A stretch of DNA of 64,000 nt, from the NCBI GenBank assembly GCA_947683425.1, contig CANTUQ010000058.1, forward strand, positions 13,579,501 to 13,643,500. Reading direction: 5' to 3'. The stretch comes from Excoecaria cochinchinensis (lineage: Eukaryota > Streptophyta > Magnoliopsida > Malpighiales > Euphorbiaceae). Position 1 is the stretch's first letter; each line of letters begins with the position of its first letter. Made by a program: the position numbers and the translations under genes. The notes beneath the pieces were generated by a model, which was given only the letters and a program-made list of their open reading frames with translations, was not told the origin of the DNA and did not search any database. This document shows, piece after piece, positions 1-14,228 of this stretch.

Positions 1-925
1 TACTTGTTGATACATTCAAGAATTACTAATAATTTCCTAGATCTTACAGTGGTTAAGGGTTTAGGTTGTAAGTTACAATCAATTCTTCTTGTGAATATCA
101 CTATTGCAAATGGGCAAGAAGTTAAATGCTCTTGTATTTGCAAATAGTTCTGTTGGGAAATGCAGGGACAAGGATTCGAAGCTGATTTCTATGTTATGGC
201 TTGAGGAGACTATAAAATGGTGTTAAGAGTGCAATGATTGTCTATATTAGGCGATATCACTTGGAACTTTAAGCAACTCTATATGTCTTTCACTGTCAAT
301 GGCAAGCAATACAGGCTACTTGGGGAAAATTCTACTACAATAAAGCTTATTGTAGAGAGTACTATGGCTAAACCACTACAATATCAGTCAATTGTTGCTT
401 ATGTTATTCAGGTGCAAGAGAGTCAATCACTCACTACTAAGAGCTCACCACTAACAGTTGTGGTAACCGATCCTAAACTCACTCAATTACTACAAGAATT
501 TGGTTGTTTATTTGAGGAATCAATAAAATTACCCCACTAAAGGACTTAGGACCACCGAATTCCTTTGATTGGAGGGGTCAAAACCAGAAAACATTAGGAC
601 ATATAAACATTCCCCAATTCAAAAAACAATCATAGAAAACATGATCCAATAATTACTACAAAAGGAAATTATATAACCCAATGTCAATCCCTTTTCATCA
701 CCTATAGTGTTAGTGAAGAAAAAGGATAACAGGTAGAGGATATGTATAGACTATAGGGAATTGAACAAGCAAATTATTAATGGCAGGTTTCCTATACCTT
801 TGAATGAAGAATTGCTAGCTAAACTTCATGGGGCCACCATCTTTTCTAAAATTGACCTTAGATTAGGTTACCACCAAATTAGAATGTACACTGAAGACAT
901 TCATAAGACAACCTTTAGGTCAAAT
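1..925 (+). pseudogene. Ty3/gypsy pol relic, 5' part: protease remnant and first half of reverse transcriptase
   Basis: Conceptual translation shows a retropepsin-like stretch near the window start. The expected catalytic D-S-G reads H-S-R, followed by TNNFLD. A linker region follows (238-540). RT begins around 700 with VLVKKKDN, then RICIDYRELNK, FPIPLNEELLAKL and IFSKIDLRLGYHQI. The linker frame ends in a stop at 538-540, and the W expected after KKDNR is TAG at about 734-736. The element is therefore dead. The frame stops at 930, where element A is inserted, and resumes at 10767. Typical Ty3/gypsy RT would continue with the Y-E-F/MPFGL block, which is found on the far side. The upstream end lies outside the window. 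Which gypsy clade it belongs to is inferred only; the GPY/F-like tail downstream suggests a chromovirus. Confidence 0.85.
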
Positions 926-930
926 GATGG
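926..930. repeat. Target-site duplication, left copy (GATGG), of element A
   Basis: GATGG precedes the TG of the 5' LTR of element A. AATGG follows the 3' LTR at 10762-10766. The copies differ by one G/A transition. A 5-bp duplication is the usual size for LTR elements. Confidence 0.8.
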
Positions 931-3171
<2,241 letters not shown>

Positions 3172-3172
3172 G

Positions 3173-3190
3173 TGGCGACTCCGCTGGGGA
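3173..3190 (+). other. Primer-binding site of element A (tRNA-Arg type)
   Basis: TGGCGACTCCGCTGGGGA lies one base after the 5' LTR. Ogre/Tat elements are known to use a tRNA-Arg 3' end with this complement. Element B has the same site with one substitution (CCACTGG for CCGCTGG). Confidence 0.85.
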
Positions 3191-4119
3191 CTGTTTGTGA
3201 CTTTGCTCTGAAAGTATTTTGGTTAAAATGTATAATTGAGTTTTTAAAATTTAAAATTCTATTTCTTTTCGAAAATTACATTGCATCATTTTAGGGCCTT
3301 AGAACTATGCTAGTTGGTCCCCTATCTTACCCCGGTGCATTCCCAAAGTACGACCCTACTTTCACTCATTGTAGGGAAGTGTTAAGGATAATCACCAGCC
3401 CAAATCTCATACTATTAAATGTATATCAAATGGAGACCCGATCGGTCGCTATACTCTTGATGAGTTAGACCCATTGGCAGGAACCATGCTTGGGTAGACC
3501 TAAAAAATCACTATCGACCAAAGCCCATGTAATGACAAATAGAAACTTCCACTAGGTGATATGCTCCTTAATACGATGCTTATGATGTGGGCTGTCACGT
3601 ATTAAACAAAATCAAGCAAAATAAGTGGTTCTTTATCAAAGGCTTTCATGCCCCGGTAAGCCCACCTTAACTTGATTAAATTGTCCAAATACGTAATGAC
3701 CAAAACTCATACGTATGTACATTAGATAAGAGTGTTATGCTGCCGGTTTTTTACCGTACACCACACGTGTTTGATGGGTTCCCCGTTAATCCTCGGATGA
3801 AGCCCACCTAGGAAAGAGACGGCACGACCTCGTGTGTGGGAGTGATAAGGTTAGAAGGATCTATTTGCTTGCGTGTGGTTGTGGATATTGCACAACATAC
3901 TCATGCATCGCACGTCATATGTGTGTATATAAATAATAATATATTTTCTCTCATGCTATGCGTGTATATATCTTTTCATCTGCATATTATTTTTTCACGT
4001 GTACATATCATCTTGCGTGTCATTTCTTCCATGCATTCCATCGTATTGTGGTAATCCATTGATCTCGCACTCATCAAAGACCATTTGCATGGCACGATCA
4101 TGCATTGTATATGTCATCC
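3191..4119 (+). other. Untranslated leader of element A
   Basis: No supported gene. The stretch lies between the primer site and gag and is matched in reverse by 59409-60359 of element B, which supports its identity as retroelement leader. Short ORFs here are not conserved between the two copies. Confidence 0.75.
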
Positions 4120-5673
4120 ATGCATCATTCTAATAATCTTGATCTTTCAGCCACCATAGATTCATCCAAGTGGACTAGGAGTTCTGACGGTCGGCTAGTG
4201 AGGACAGACTCACCCTTTAGGTTGCTGGAACTAGTGCCTGTTTGAAATTCTGAGTCACTCACTACAGCTAGTGAATCATCTTTCATGGCAGAAGAAATCG
4301 TACCTTTGACTACTCAAGACCTTGCTAGGAGACTAGAGGACTTTGAAAGGAGGATGTTGGACATGATGGGCACTATAGCCGAAAGGATTGCTCACCCCCT
4401 TGCTCCACAAGCACCAGTCGCTCCATAACCACCGGCAGCCCCTCGAACCGCCTGTTGGTGGGGAGGCTCCCCTCATCGGAGCTGCTGCCCCTCAACCTAT
4501 AAATAAGCCCAAAGCCGCTGCTGTTCCCGCTGAGCCAAGAAGGGCAAGGGTCCCAAACCCTTATGAGGATTTCGTAATGGAAGAGGAAGTTAACGAGATA
4601 GCACCCCATCAAGCCGTGAGGGGTAGAGCACCCAAGGTAGAAGATGAGACTATGAGAGGCATGAGACAACAAATTGAGGCAATCACTCGCCTATTATCAG
4701 CTGGTAAGGGAATCAACCCCGAGGACAGAGATTTGGGGGATGAGGAGCTACTGCCCCAAAGGTTTAGGATGCCTGAGCTGCCGAAGTTTAACGGAATGTC
4801 AGACCCATCTGCACACATCAAGCAATACACCCTAGTGATGAAGGGCACAAGGCTCACCAAGAGGCAAAAGGTGGAATACTTCTGCCTTAGTCTACCGGGT
4901 CCAACAGTGGACCGGTATCATGGGCTGGATAGGAGATCCAAAGAGGACTGGGACCTTCTGACTGATGAATTCATGAAGCAATACGACTGCAATACTAGAA
5001 TGGAGGTTACCCTGAAGGACCTTGAGCTTCTACAGCAAAAGAATGATGAGTCATTCCATGAATACCTCACTAGGTGGAGAAACAGGGTCATGGAGATGAG
5101 GCAAAAACCTGACGCTGCTAATCAGATTAGGATATTCATCAGGAACTCCTGCCCTTACTTAAGTGACTTGCTCAGCTTCAAGGGACTCAGAGATTGGGAG
5201 TCGCTTAATGACATTGCTGTAAAGGCTGGGCGGCTTACCTAGCGAAGAAAACCAGCCAAAATAACTTTGCTGGGAGGAATTTTGGAAACCATTCAGGGTA
5301 CAGATCAAGCGGGGCTAGAAGCAGTAATGATAGAAATAGTAAGACAGCCGAGGTTTCAACTACCGGAGCGGAATAAGGCCAGCGGTACTTTTCTAATTTG
5401 AGTCGACCTTTATCCTGGGTGTTGGAGAGACTAATGAGAGAGGGCAAGCTGCAACCATTTCCAACTAGACCAGTCTTAAGTCAGGGACAGCCAGGGCATA
5501 AGAGTGATCAATACTGCGCCTACCATCAACACACTAGGCATCTAACGGACCATTGCCGAATTTTGGGGGGCAAGATCCAGGATCTCATTGCCTCCAAATA
5601 GATCACGGATCCTGAGAAGAGAGAGAAGAAGAAGAAGGCAAGCTATAATGCAATCCCTCCACCAGATATGTGA
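4120..5673 (+). pseudogene. Gag relic of element A (retrotransposon gag domain, CxYH knuckle)
   Basis: The frame opens with MHHSNN at 4120, in frame with an inner ATG at 4285 (MAEEI). A proline/alanine-rich linker follows, then the retrotransposon gag domain (LPKFNG, YFCLSL, DEFMKQY, LTRWRNRVMEM, about 4750-5220). The C-terminal basic segment carries YCAYHQHTRHLTDHC, the CxYHxxxxHxTxxC-type knuckle common in Tat-lineage gag. Breaks: a TGA near 4243, where element B has a TGG codon; TAA at 4426-4428 (CAA expected); frameshifts near 4441-4450 and 5226-5232; and further stops near 5374 and 5599. B carries the same protein almost intact, so these are decay. Confidence 0.85.
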
Positions 5674-7765
5674 TTGGGTCTGGTCTACCTGAGTGGCACA
5701 TCTCGCAAGAGCTACATTAAAACTATGTTTTTTCTAATGCTTTATTTCTTTTTTATTTTAAGAACTCCTCATGACAGCTGGTTATTTTGATGAACAATTT
5801 ATTTTTATTTGTATGGTATTTCTCATGATTTCATTTCCTATGATCACGATGCACTAATTCATTTTGACATTAACCCAATTAATATAACTCCACCTGATCT
5901 CGAAACTTTGGGGAATCCAAATAAAATCTTGATAGCATCTGATATAACTCTTGAAAAGAGGATAATTTTGAGAGACGAAAAAAAGAGCCTTTGCCTGGAC
6001 CTGGGATGACATGCTAAAAATTGATAAGGACATTCTCGAGACCATGCTATTTCCACGTGCCAACAAGACGACAAGCAGAATTTTGAAAGCCATTCCTTTG
6101 CATCCACAACATCTGGGATGCATATGGTGCTGCCAAATAAAATCAAACTTCAAGGGCTACATCAGGAGTTAGATGAATAAAACTCAGGACCTTCATAAGA
6201 AACATATAATTCATTAGAACCAAACCGTGTGACCCATTTCCTCCCGACCATTTGAAATGTGTACCCTAAAATCAATTAAGATTGACCTTTAACCATCCGG
6301 AACCCTTATAGCCAAACTTAAAATGACGGCTTTTTACCATTTAAAAAAAAACAAAAACAAAACAAAAACAAAAAAAATAAAAAAAAGAGAGAAAAAAAAA
6401 AGAAAAGAAGAGAGAAAAACATATGCGCAAAAAAAAAACAAAAAAAGAGAGAGAGAAAAAAAAGAAAAAAAAAACCACAACTTTTTTTCCTCAGGTCATC
6501 CAAGCCTAACCTGTCCCCAATCTCAACCGTTGAAAAACCATTTCAGAATTTGAACCACCAAAACCAATAAAAGTAAAGTGTGAGATTTCACATCCAAGCC
6601 CCAAATAAGAAGCCCATCACCTCAACCAGTCTGCACAAGGGACAAGAATAAGACTTTGATACAAAAAAGAACCACTGTCCAAATGAGCAGCTTTCCCGGC
6701 TAACGAAGATGGAAGCAAATTCAATCAACACCGATGAACTAAAGGAGGGTCCATGGCAGAGGCTAAATAAAAAATAAATAAAAAAGAGAGAAAATATTCA
6801 ATCAAGAAAACCTGCGAGGGCTGATTGATAACAGGAGTTTAATGCTCTCAAGATCTATCCCGAGATTAGATGAAGCCTCATATTTTTCGAGTTAATGCCA
6901 AATAATAATCATGTGTTATGAAATCAAATTGAAATATATGCATTTTATACAATGATATATTGATGTAACCAGAGCAGTTCATCTTGCATACTCAAAGTTG
7001 TCTGGTTCCAGCATAAATTCAGCACATTGGAACTATCGATCCTCTACCACTCTCGCCACTCGAGCGCTTCAGTCAACTCGTCCTACTATCAACTGTGAAG
7101 CCAATTCTATAGCACCCTCATAATAGGAACCAAGCTCAAGCAACCATGATCTAAGATGCAAATACACGCCGATTATACCTGAAAGATCTTTTACGACAAC
7201 TTTCGCTTCATCCTCTTCTAAAAAAAAAAAGAAGCCGTTAGAGATGAAAACTGTAATTAGCGCTCTAAGCAAAAGTTAGGCCAAAGAGCAGCGTGAAAGC
7301 CTGGGAAAGGCAGTCTGTCCTACAAAAAATAAAATGAATAAAAGCCGCTAGATTGGGTTGGGTCCATTCTAGACAAAAAATAAGGCACAGGGTTATGTGA
7401 AAATTCGAAAAGGACTCATTTTTCGCTAAAAAAAGCTAGTGTGAAAATCCACAAGGGACGCACTACCTTCAAAAAAATCACTACAGGTATCAGAGGAGAA
7501 CCTCGCAATCCCCAAAAGGCATGAAATTTAAAAGCAATTCCAGAGGGCACCGATCCTACTGTAAATCGCGACCGAACCAGCTGTCGCCTCCAAATCCACT
7601 CAGATGAATTCTTATCCTGCATTACTACATAAATATGCATCTCACATGCATGCTCACTATTCTTTCCTTTATATTTGGCTTTCTAAGTCTTGCAGAAAGA
7701 GAGAATCAATGCGAACGCTGACAAAAGGCGAGTGACGACATCGATCAAAATACCAATCCAATCCA
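5674..7765 (+). other. Internal non-coding region of element A in place of pol
   Basis: About 2.1 kb with no conserved frame and no pol motif. It includes a purine-rich A/G tract (about 6340-6480). The order of landmarks is shared with element B read in reverse (for example the stretch around 6890-7010 matches 56477-56590 and about 53881-53907). In a full Ogre/Tat element this interval would hold protease, RT, RNase H and integrase. Confidence 0.75.
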
Positions 7766-8592
7766 GCTAACCGAAGAGCTCTCAGGGGGCGATCAACCGA
7801 AGACCTCTCAGGGGGTGACCAACCGAAGACCTCTCAGGGGGCAACTAATCGAAGACTTCTCAGGGACCAGCCAACTAACCAAAAACCTCTCACGGGGCGA
7901 TCAACCGAAGACCTCTTAGGGGGCAACCATCAGAAGACCTCTCAAGGGGCAGCTAACCGAAGACCTCTCAGGGGGCGATCAACCGAAGACTTCTCAGGGA
8001 GCAGCCAGCTAATTGAAGACCTCTCAAGGGGCGATCAACCGAAGACCTCTCAGGGGGCAGCCAACCATCAGAAGACCTCTTAGGGGACGGCGAACCGAAG
8101 ACCTCTCAAGGAGCGATCAACCGAAGACTTCTCAGGGAGCAGCCAGTTAACCGAAGACCTCTCAGGGGGCGATCAACCGAAGACCTCTCAGGGGGCAGCC
8201 AACCATCAGAAGACCTCTCAAGGGGCAATGAACCGAAGACCTCTCAGGGGGCGATCAACCGAAGATTTCTCAGGGAGCAGCCAACTAACCGATGACCTCT
8301 CAGGGGGCGATCAACAGAAGACCTCTCAGGGGGCAGCCAACCATCAGAAGACCTCTTAGGGGGCGATGAACCGAAGACCTCTTAGGGGGCGATCAACCGA
8401 AAACTTTTCAGGGAGCAGCCAGCTAATCAAAGACCTCTTAGGGGGCGATCAACCGAAGACCTCTCTGGGGGCAGCTAATCGAACACCTCTCAGGGGGCGA
8501 TCAACCGAAGACCTCTCAACTGGCTAGCCAAAGACCTCTCAGGGGGCGATCAACCGAAGACCTCTCAACTGGCCAGCCAAAGACCTCTAGGG
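7766..8592. repeat. Minisatellite of element A (about 26-27-bp units, CCGAAGACCTCTCAGGGG)
   Basis: About 30 degenerate units built on CCGAAGACCTCTCAGGGG followed by GCGATCAA or GCAGCCAACCATC. Units of two or three spacer types alternate, giving a higher-order pattern. Element B has the same core in reverse (52630-53250). Tandem arrays just upstream of the PPT are known in Tat/Ogre elements. Confidence 0.92.
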
Positions 8593-8692
8593 GGTACCAC
8601 CTCAGAAAGGATAACACACCAATAATATCATCCAGTCTGGAAAAGCGACCGCCTAAGGTACGTGTCTCTTTCCTTCTTTTCTGAATTTTGCG

Positions 8693-9482
8693 CAGCGCCC
8701 CCTTGGGGCGCGTCTCGCGCGCCCGTTGGGGCGCACCTCGTTGCCACGACACACGGCCATTTTGGCCCTCTGCACGTCATTTTCTCTGCGTTTTCTGATT
8801 TTTTTCAGTCCGATTTTCTCATTTCTTTCACATTTTTGTGCAATTTTGATAAACTCTAAAAATGAAAGCGCCTTTTGTCCATTCCCATTTTTGGGTAAGA
8901 CAGAAAATTAAAAGGAAGATTGGTCTTTATTTCTAGGGAGAGCTGCATTTTTCACAAGAAAAAGAGAGAGTTTTCTCTCAAGAAACAAGAGCAGCCGTGG
9001 GTTTTTTGAGCAAAATTTTTTGGAATTTCAAAGCTTGATTTTTCTTCTCTTTTCAAGAACATTTTAGTTCTCTGATGGTTTGAGTCCGGAAAATCAATTT
9101 CATTTGCTCAATCATCCACCAAAAATATTTTCTTGAGTCAATTTATTTCAAAATATAGATTTTTTTTTACACTTTATTCGGGTGTTTTTCAACGTAAATT
9201 CGACAAGAAGGACAGATCCAAACACCACTTTTCTCCAATCTATAAAATTCTGAGGGTAAACATTTTTTGGAACCGTTCTTATTTATTTTTTTTCATCATT
9301 TATTATTGTTAATATCATTATTTTTGCTATTATTACCATGTCTATTGCGTAATATTTTTGAGGTTATTAATATTGCCACTGTTGACATATTTATGTAGCT
9401 ATTTACTTGATTTTCCTTGTGCTTCTTTTAGTTTAATTTGTGTGGTTTTATTTTGATTGTTTGCCGACAATCTTCTTCCTCC

Positions 9483-9574
<92 letters not shown>

Positions 9575-10761
9575 CATCATCATCATTTCATTTAGCCATC
9601 CTTCGTGTTATCATCCTTATTTTAGCACGATTTATTTTTAATCCCATTTTACATGTAGATTGTTTGTTCATTAAATTAATTTGCCCAATATTTATTTACT
9701 TGATTAATTTTTAGAACTATTACTAATATTTTTGATATTATTTTGTTTCTGAGATTTAATTTGAGCCGCATTGTGTGAGCATTCCTGTGACCTCTCGGAT
9801 GGGTCACCACGTGTAGGAGACCGTGTCGTTTGGTTAGACCTTTCCTATTTCTTCTCTTTGTATTGTGTTTACTTGTACAATAAATATTTTATTTATGCAC
9901 GCATGAGATAAAAAGTCACGAAAATATTTCTATAATTAAATTGAAATTTTCACTAATAAAATTGAGACCAATGTCCCGCGTTTTAGTCAAGGAATGTAAA
10001 AGTGTCACAATAAAACGAAGAGTTTCTTTTTATTCAAAAATGGGATCACTCATCCCGATTTTTCAAGCTAGTGATCAAATAACTCTTCGATCCCTTTTCA
10101 GAATAAGTGCGAAGGAACCAATTTTTCTAAATCAAACAAATGTCCCGATTTATGTATGTTTTTCTTATGTTTGATTTTGTTTGGGTGTTTTAAGTTTATG
10201 TTCATTTTCTTTTGGGCCCTTTGTAATTAATTTTGGGTAACATTATTTGATTTCTATTTGTGATTGTATTCCGTACCAATTTATATTTTTTAAAATTTCT
10301 TTTATTGGGGTTGTATTACACCCCAATTTCTTTTGTAATTGTGTGCTTGGCGTGTTTACTGCTTCCCTTTATCGCTTTCCTTTATGGCTTTTGAGTGCTT
10401 ACAATGCGCCTTTAATTAAATGTATAAATCGTGTGAGATAAGAGATATAATTTTTGAAAGTTAAAAACTCATTTATAATTAACCAAAGTATAAATAAGAG
10501 TGAAGTTCTGAACACCAATCTCTGGTCTAGACCAACAAGAGGTTAGAGACCTTTCCCAATTTATTGTAAATTGGGTGGCAACTCCAAAATATTTCAAAAG
10601 TGCCTAAAGGTACCATGAGGCTAGATGATCCTTTCAATGTTCTATTGGGAAGGAGGCATCCAAGATGTCTCATGGCACCCAAGATCAAAAAGACGCGAAC
10701 CAATCTCTCGAATCCTAAAAGCGGGTTCAAACGAGGGCCTTTGCTAGGTTCCGGCGTCACA
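8693..10761 (+). repeat. 3' LTR of element A, truncated at its start
   Basis: From about 8700 it matches the 5' LTR (GCGCACCTCG..., CGGCCATTTTGGCC, the ATT tract at about 9482-9573) to the terminal GGCGTCACA at 10761. The TGTAGACACC start is absent. The sequence before about 8692 (GGTACGTGTCTCT...) is instead internal DNA that in element B lies about 70 bases before the PPT. One deletion joining these two points explains the structure. Confidence 0.82.
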
Positions 10762-10766
10762 AATGG
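10762..10766. repeat. Target-site duplication, right copy (AATGG), of element A
   Basis: It pairs with GATGG at 926-930. The next base begins the codon at which the interrupted RT frame resumes (GHYEF, then MPFGL). Confidence 0.8.
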
Positions 10767-12745
10767 GCATTATGAATTTGTGGTTATGCCCTTTGGGCTT
10801 ACAAATGCACCCTCAACCTTCCAAAGCCTCATGAACGAGATATTTAGGCCCTTCCTAAGGAAATTTGTGCTTGTTTTCTTCGATGATATACTTATTTATA
10901 GTCAAGATATGCAGGAGCATCTTGACCATTTAAGAATTGTGTTTCAAAGGCTGCAAGAACACCAACTCTTTGTTAAAAAGAGTAAGTGCCTATTTGGTGA
11001 GATTTCTGTGAAATATCTTAAGCCATATTATCTGTGCAACTGGAGTAGCTACTGACCTAAAAAAAAGGTAGAAGTTGTAGCAAAGTAGCCAATTCCTAGG
11101 AATTTGAAGCAATTGAGAGGATTTTTGGGCCTTTTCGGTTGCTATAGGAGGTTCATTAAAGGTTTATGGTGTAGTAAGCAAACCCTTAACTGAACTTCTT
11201 AAAAATGATAACTTTGCTTGGAATCCTACAGCAGAGACAACATTTTTGACTTTAAATAACGCATTAGCTAATAGAAACTGATGCATATGATTTGGGGATT
11301 GGAGCAGTTCTTATGTAGGAATCTCACCATATTGCATACATCAGCAAGACACTCTCTCCAAGACACTTATCTCTCTCCATGTATGAAAAGGAGCTCTTAG
11401 TTGTGGTCTATACAATGAAGAAGCAGGACCATTACATTACTCACAGGCACTTTGTGATTAGGACAGATCATTATAGCCTTAAATTTCTATTGGAACAAAG
11501 AATCACCACTGCTCACCAGCAAAAGTATACAGCAAAGTTATTTGGATACAACTTTGGGATATGCTACAAAAAGAGAAAAGATAACACAACAGCTGATGCA
11601 CTTTCCAGGCTGCCATCTTCAGAGCTAGTGATTTTGACACTCTCCTCACAAATGAGTCAACTCTTACCTGAACTTGAGGCTAGCTGGCATTCAGACCCTA
11701 ACTTGCAGGCTATCATTAAAGCTTTGCAGGATGGCAAGTTGACTCAAACTCCTTTTATATGGATTGAAGGGCTGTTGATAAGGAAAGGCAGACTTGTAAT
11801 GGGCAATAATGGTCAGCTCAAGCAAAAAACCCTTCAACTAATGCACGATTCAACCACCGGGGGACACTCAAGCATGCAAGCAATCGTGAATGGAATTAAA
11901 TTGCTTTTTTCTGGAATTAGATAAGGAACTGTGCTATCTGTTAGACATGTAAGCCTAAAAATATCAATACTCCTAGGCTGCTACAGCCGAATACCAAAAG
12001 GTATTTGGACTGACATCAACATGGATTTCATAAAAGGTTTGCCTAAATCCTAAGGAAATAAGGTGATTTTAGTGGTGGTTGATAGACTCAATAAGAATGC
12101 CCACTTTATTACTGTCAGTCATCTTTATATAGTTATACTGCAGCCACCATTGCTCAAACATTTATTGTTAATGTGTTCAAATTACATGGAACTCCCTCAT
12201 CCATTGTGACTGATAGGGACCCTGTGTTTATTAGCAGTTTTTAGGAAGAGTTGTTTAAATTGCAAGGTGTTGAGTTAGTGAAATCTTCTGCTTACCACCA
12301 TTAGACTGATGGGCAAATTGAGGAGGTTAATTGATGTCTAGAAACTTATCTTAGGAGTATGTATGGTGCTAACCTGTAACAATGGTGCAAATGGCTGCCT
12401 TTGGCTGAGTGGTGGTTCAACACCAACTTCCATTCAGCCATTCAAACAACTCCATTTGAAGTGGTTTATGGATTCCTTATTTCCTTGGTGATTCCAAGAT
12501 TGCAATAGTAGATCAATTTCTTCAGGATAGGGAAGTGGCTCTGCAGATAACATCGTATGAAGCAGCAGTCAAACAAGCACAGGAGTGACAGAACCTTCAA
12601 AATTGAAGATTGAGTCTATCTAAAATTACAGCCTTATAGGCAACTCAGTGTGACACAAAAGAAAAATGTTAAGCTTTCTCCTCTGTTCTATGAAGTTGTC
12701 GGATATCTTTCCATTGCTAAAGAATTTTGAATTCCTAAACCTGCA
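10767..12745 (+). pseudogene. Ty3/gypsy pol relic, 3' part: rest of RT, RNase H, integrase and GPY/F-like tail
   Basis: This continues the frame broken at 930. RT: VMPFGLTNAPSTFQSLMN and the FFDDILIYSQ active-site box (10875-10910). RNase H: ETDAYDLGIGA (about 11274), MYEKELLVVV, IRTDHYSLKFL, TADALSRLPS. Integrase: an H-H-C-C zinc region (MHDSTTGGH, CAIC then a stop, then TC) and the DDE core (WTDINMDFI, SIVTDRDPVF, TDGQIEEVN; about 12008-12335). KLSPLFYEVVGYL near 12672 resembles a GPY/F module. Many in-frame stops and frameshifts are present, several where CAG or TGG would be expected. No LTR of this element could be identified. Confidence 0.85.
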
Positions 12746-13149
12746 GATTTGGGTATTTTTTTGTACAAAAGCTTGATTAACTTTCTTCCTAGTGGCTGTT
12801 TGAAGTTATTGCTTTCTCTCCTGTGCTTTAAAATTTTAGTTTCTAAAGCTGCAGGTGCATATCTTCATTTCAACTCAGTTCCCAAAACAACATCCATCTC
12901 TAATGCTTCAAAATACTCAGGTATGCATTATAAAAATACCAAAATTATTCTTTATTATCCCAATATTTGTCCATATGCATTATAAAAAGGCTTTTGACTA
13001 GAAAAAGGCTATGGACTATTAGTTGACAGAATTGTTAAAATGTTTCCTTGCAATAGATTCTGATATTGAACATTCCACTCAAAGATTCAAGTCAGCTGAA
13101 GATTTCCACATAAATCTTGAAACTGAATTTATTTATTTGTGTACTTTCA
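12746..13149. other. Unassigned stretch after the gypsy pol relic
   Basis: It probably includes the 3' end of the outer gypsy element. I see no LTR border, PPT or coding match. Confidence 0.4.
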
Positions 13150-13620
13150 GTATACTATGCATGTAGTTGTTGTATACTATAAGTGACTATAATATTTATT
13201 TACTTATTTTATATTATATACTTGATATATATTATGCATATACTGGTTGTATATTATGTGTATACTTATTGTATACTGTGAGTGTAGTTGATGTATATTG
13301 TGTGTATACTTTCAATATACTACGAGTCCATTTTCAGTATATTATGAGTGTACTTTTAGTATATTACGAGTGTATTTTCAATATATTGAGAGTGTATTTT
13401 CAATATATTGAGAGTGTAATGTATATTGTGCTTGTACTTGATGTATACTATGTATGTACTAGTTGTATACTATATGTGTACTTGATGTATACTGTATGTA
13501 TATTAGTTGTATATTATGCATGTACTTGATATATATTGCAAGTGTACTTCTAGAATATTGTACTTGTACTTGTTGTATATTGTATGTGTACTTGTTGTAT
13601 ATTACTTTTGATGTTTTTTT
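13150..13620. repeat. AT-rich minisatellite (about 20-24-bp units)
   Basis: Irregular head-to-tail copies of a unit like GTGTACTTGATGTATACT, with variants TTTTCAATATATTGAGAGTG. Unit length varies and units are diverged. The 120-residue frame across it (13167-13529) is cysteine/tyrosine/valine-rich repeat translation, not a gene. Confidence 0.85.
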
Positions 13621-14228
13621 ATGTTCTTTTAATTAATTGCTTTCCATATTTATTGTTTACAGCATATGAATGTCATCTTCTGCTACTTGAGGAAGAAGGG
13701 AAAATATTCAGAAGGTATTTACATATGGCTTTTTTTAAAATTTGCTTTACACTTGATCTTTTAGTGCTATCATTTTTATTTTTTATTGTGTTTTTGGTCT
13801 ATTTTTTGTAAGAATTGTGGATTGTTTGTTGTATCATTTGCTGAGTATCTCATTGAAGGTAAAGAAATTCTAATAAAAAATTTTAATGTGGATTTATTTT
13901 GGCTTATACTTTCAATTTCACTGTATCACCATGGACTGAAAAGCAGCAACAAAATATTGTAAGTGATAATGAAGCACCACCTAAAAGGAGATACCAAATG
14001 GGAAAAAAAAAAAAAAAAAAAAAAAAAGCTCAAGTTTTTACTTCCTCACACATGCCTTAGCCTCGATTTATGACCAGCTAAAAGATTTACTTCCTCATAG
14101 CAATGCTTTTGGCAACACCTTTAGGCTTGGTGGAATTAATTGAACCACCTACTGCATCCTGTAAATATTACGAATGTCCATTTTTGCTGGTAAAGAGCCA
14201 CTTTCCGGTTCTCACCATCCTTAATGTT
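13621..14228. other. Intergenic stretch with a poly(A) run
   Basis: No supported gene. A run of 26 A lies at about 14001-14026, some 200 bases upstream of the PHT2;1 pseudogene and preceded by ACCTAAAAGGAGATACC. It could be the tail of an unrelated retroposed sequence. Confidence 0.4.

Noticed and set aside
7766..8592. Regular repeats with alternating spacers resembling a CRISPR array
   Set aside because: Units are degenerate, spacers are a few recurring types, the array sits inside a plant LTR element just before the 3' LTR, and no cas gene exists. The same applies to 52630-53250.
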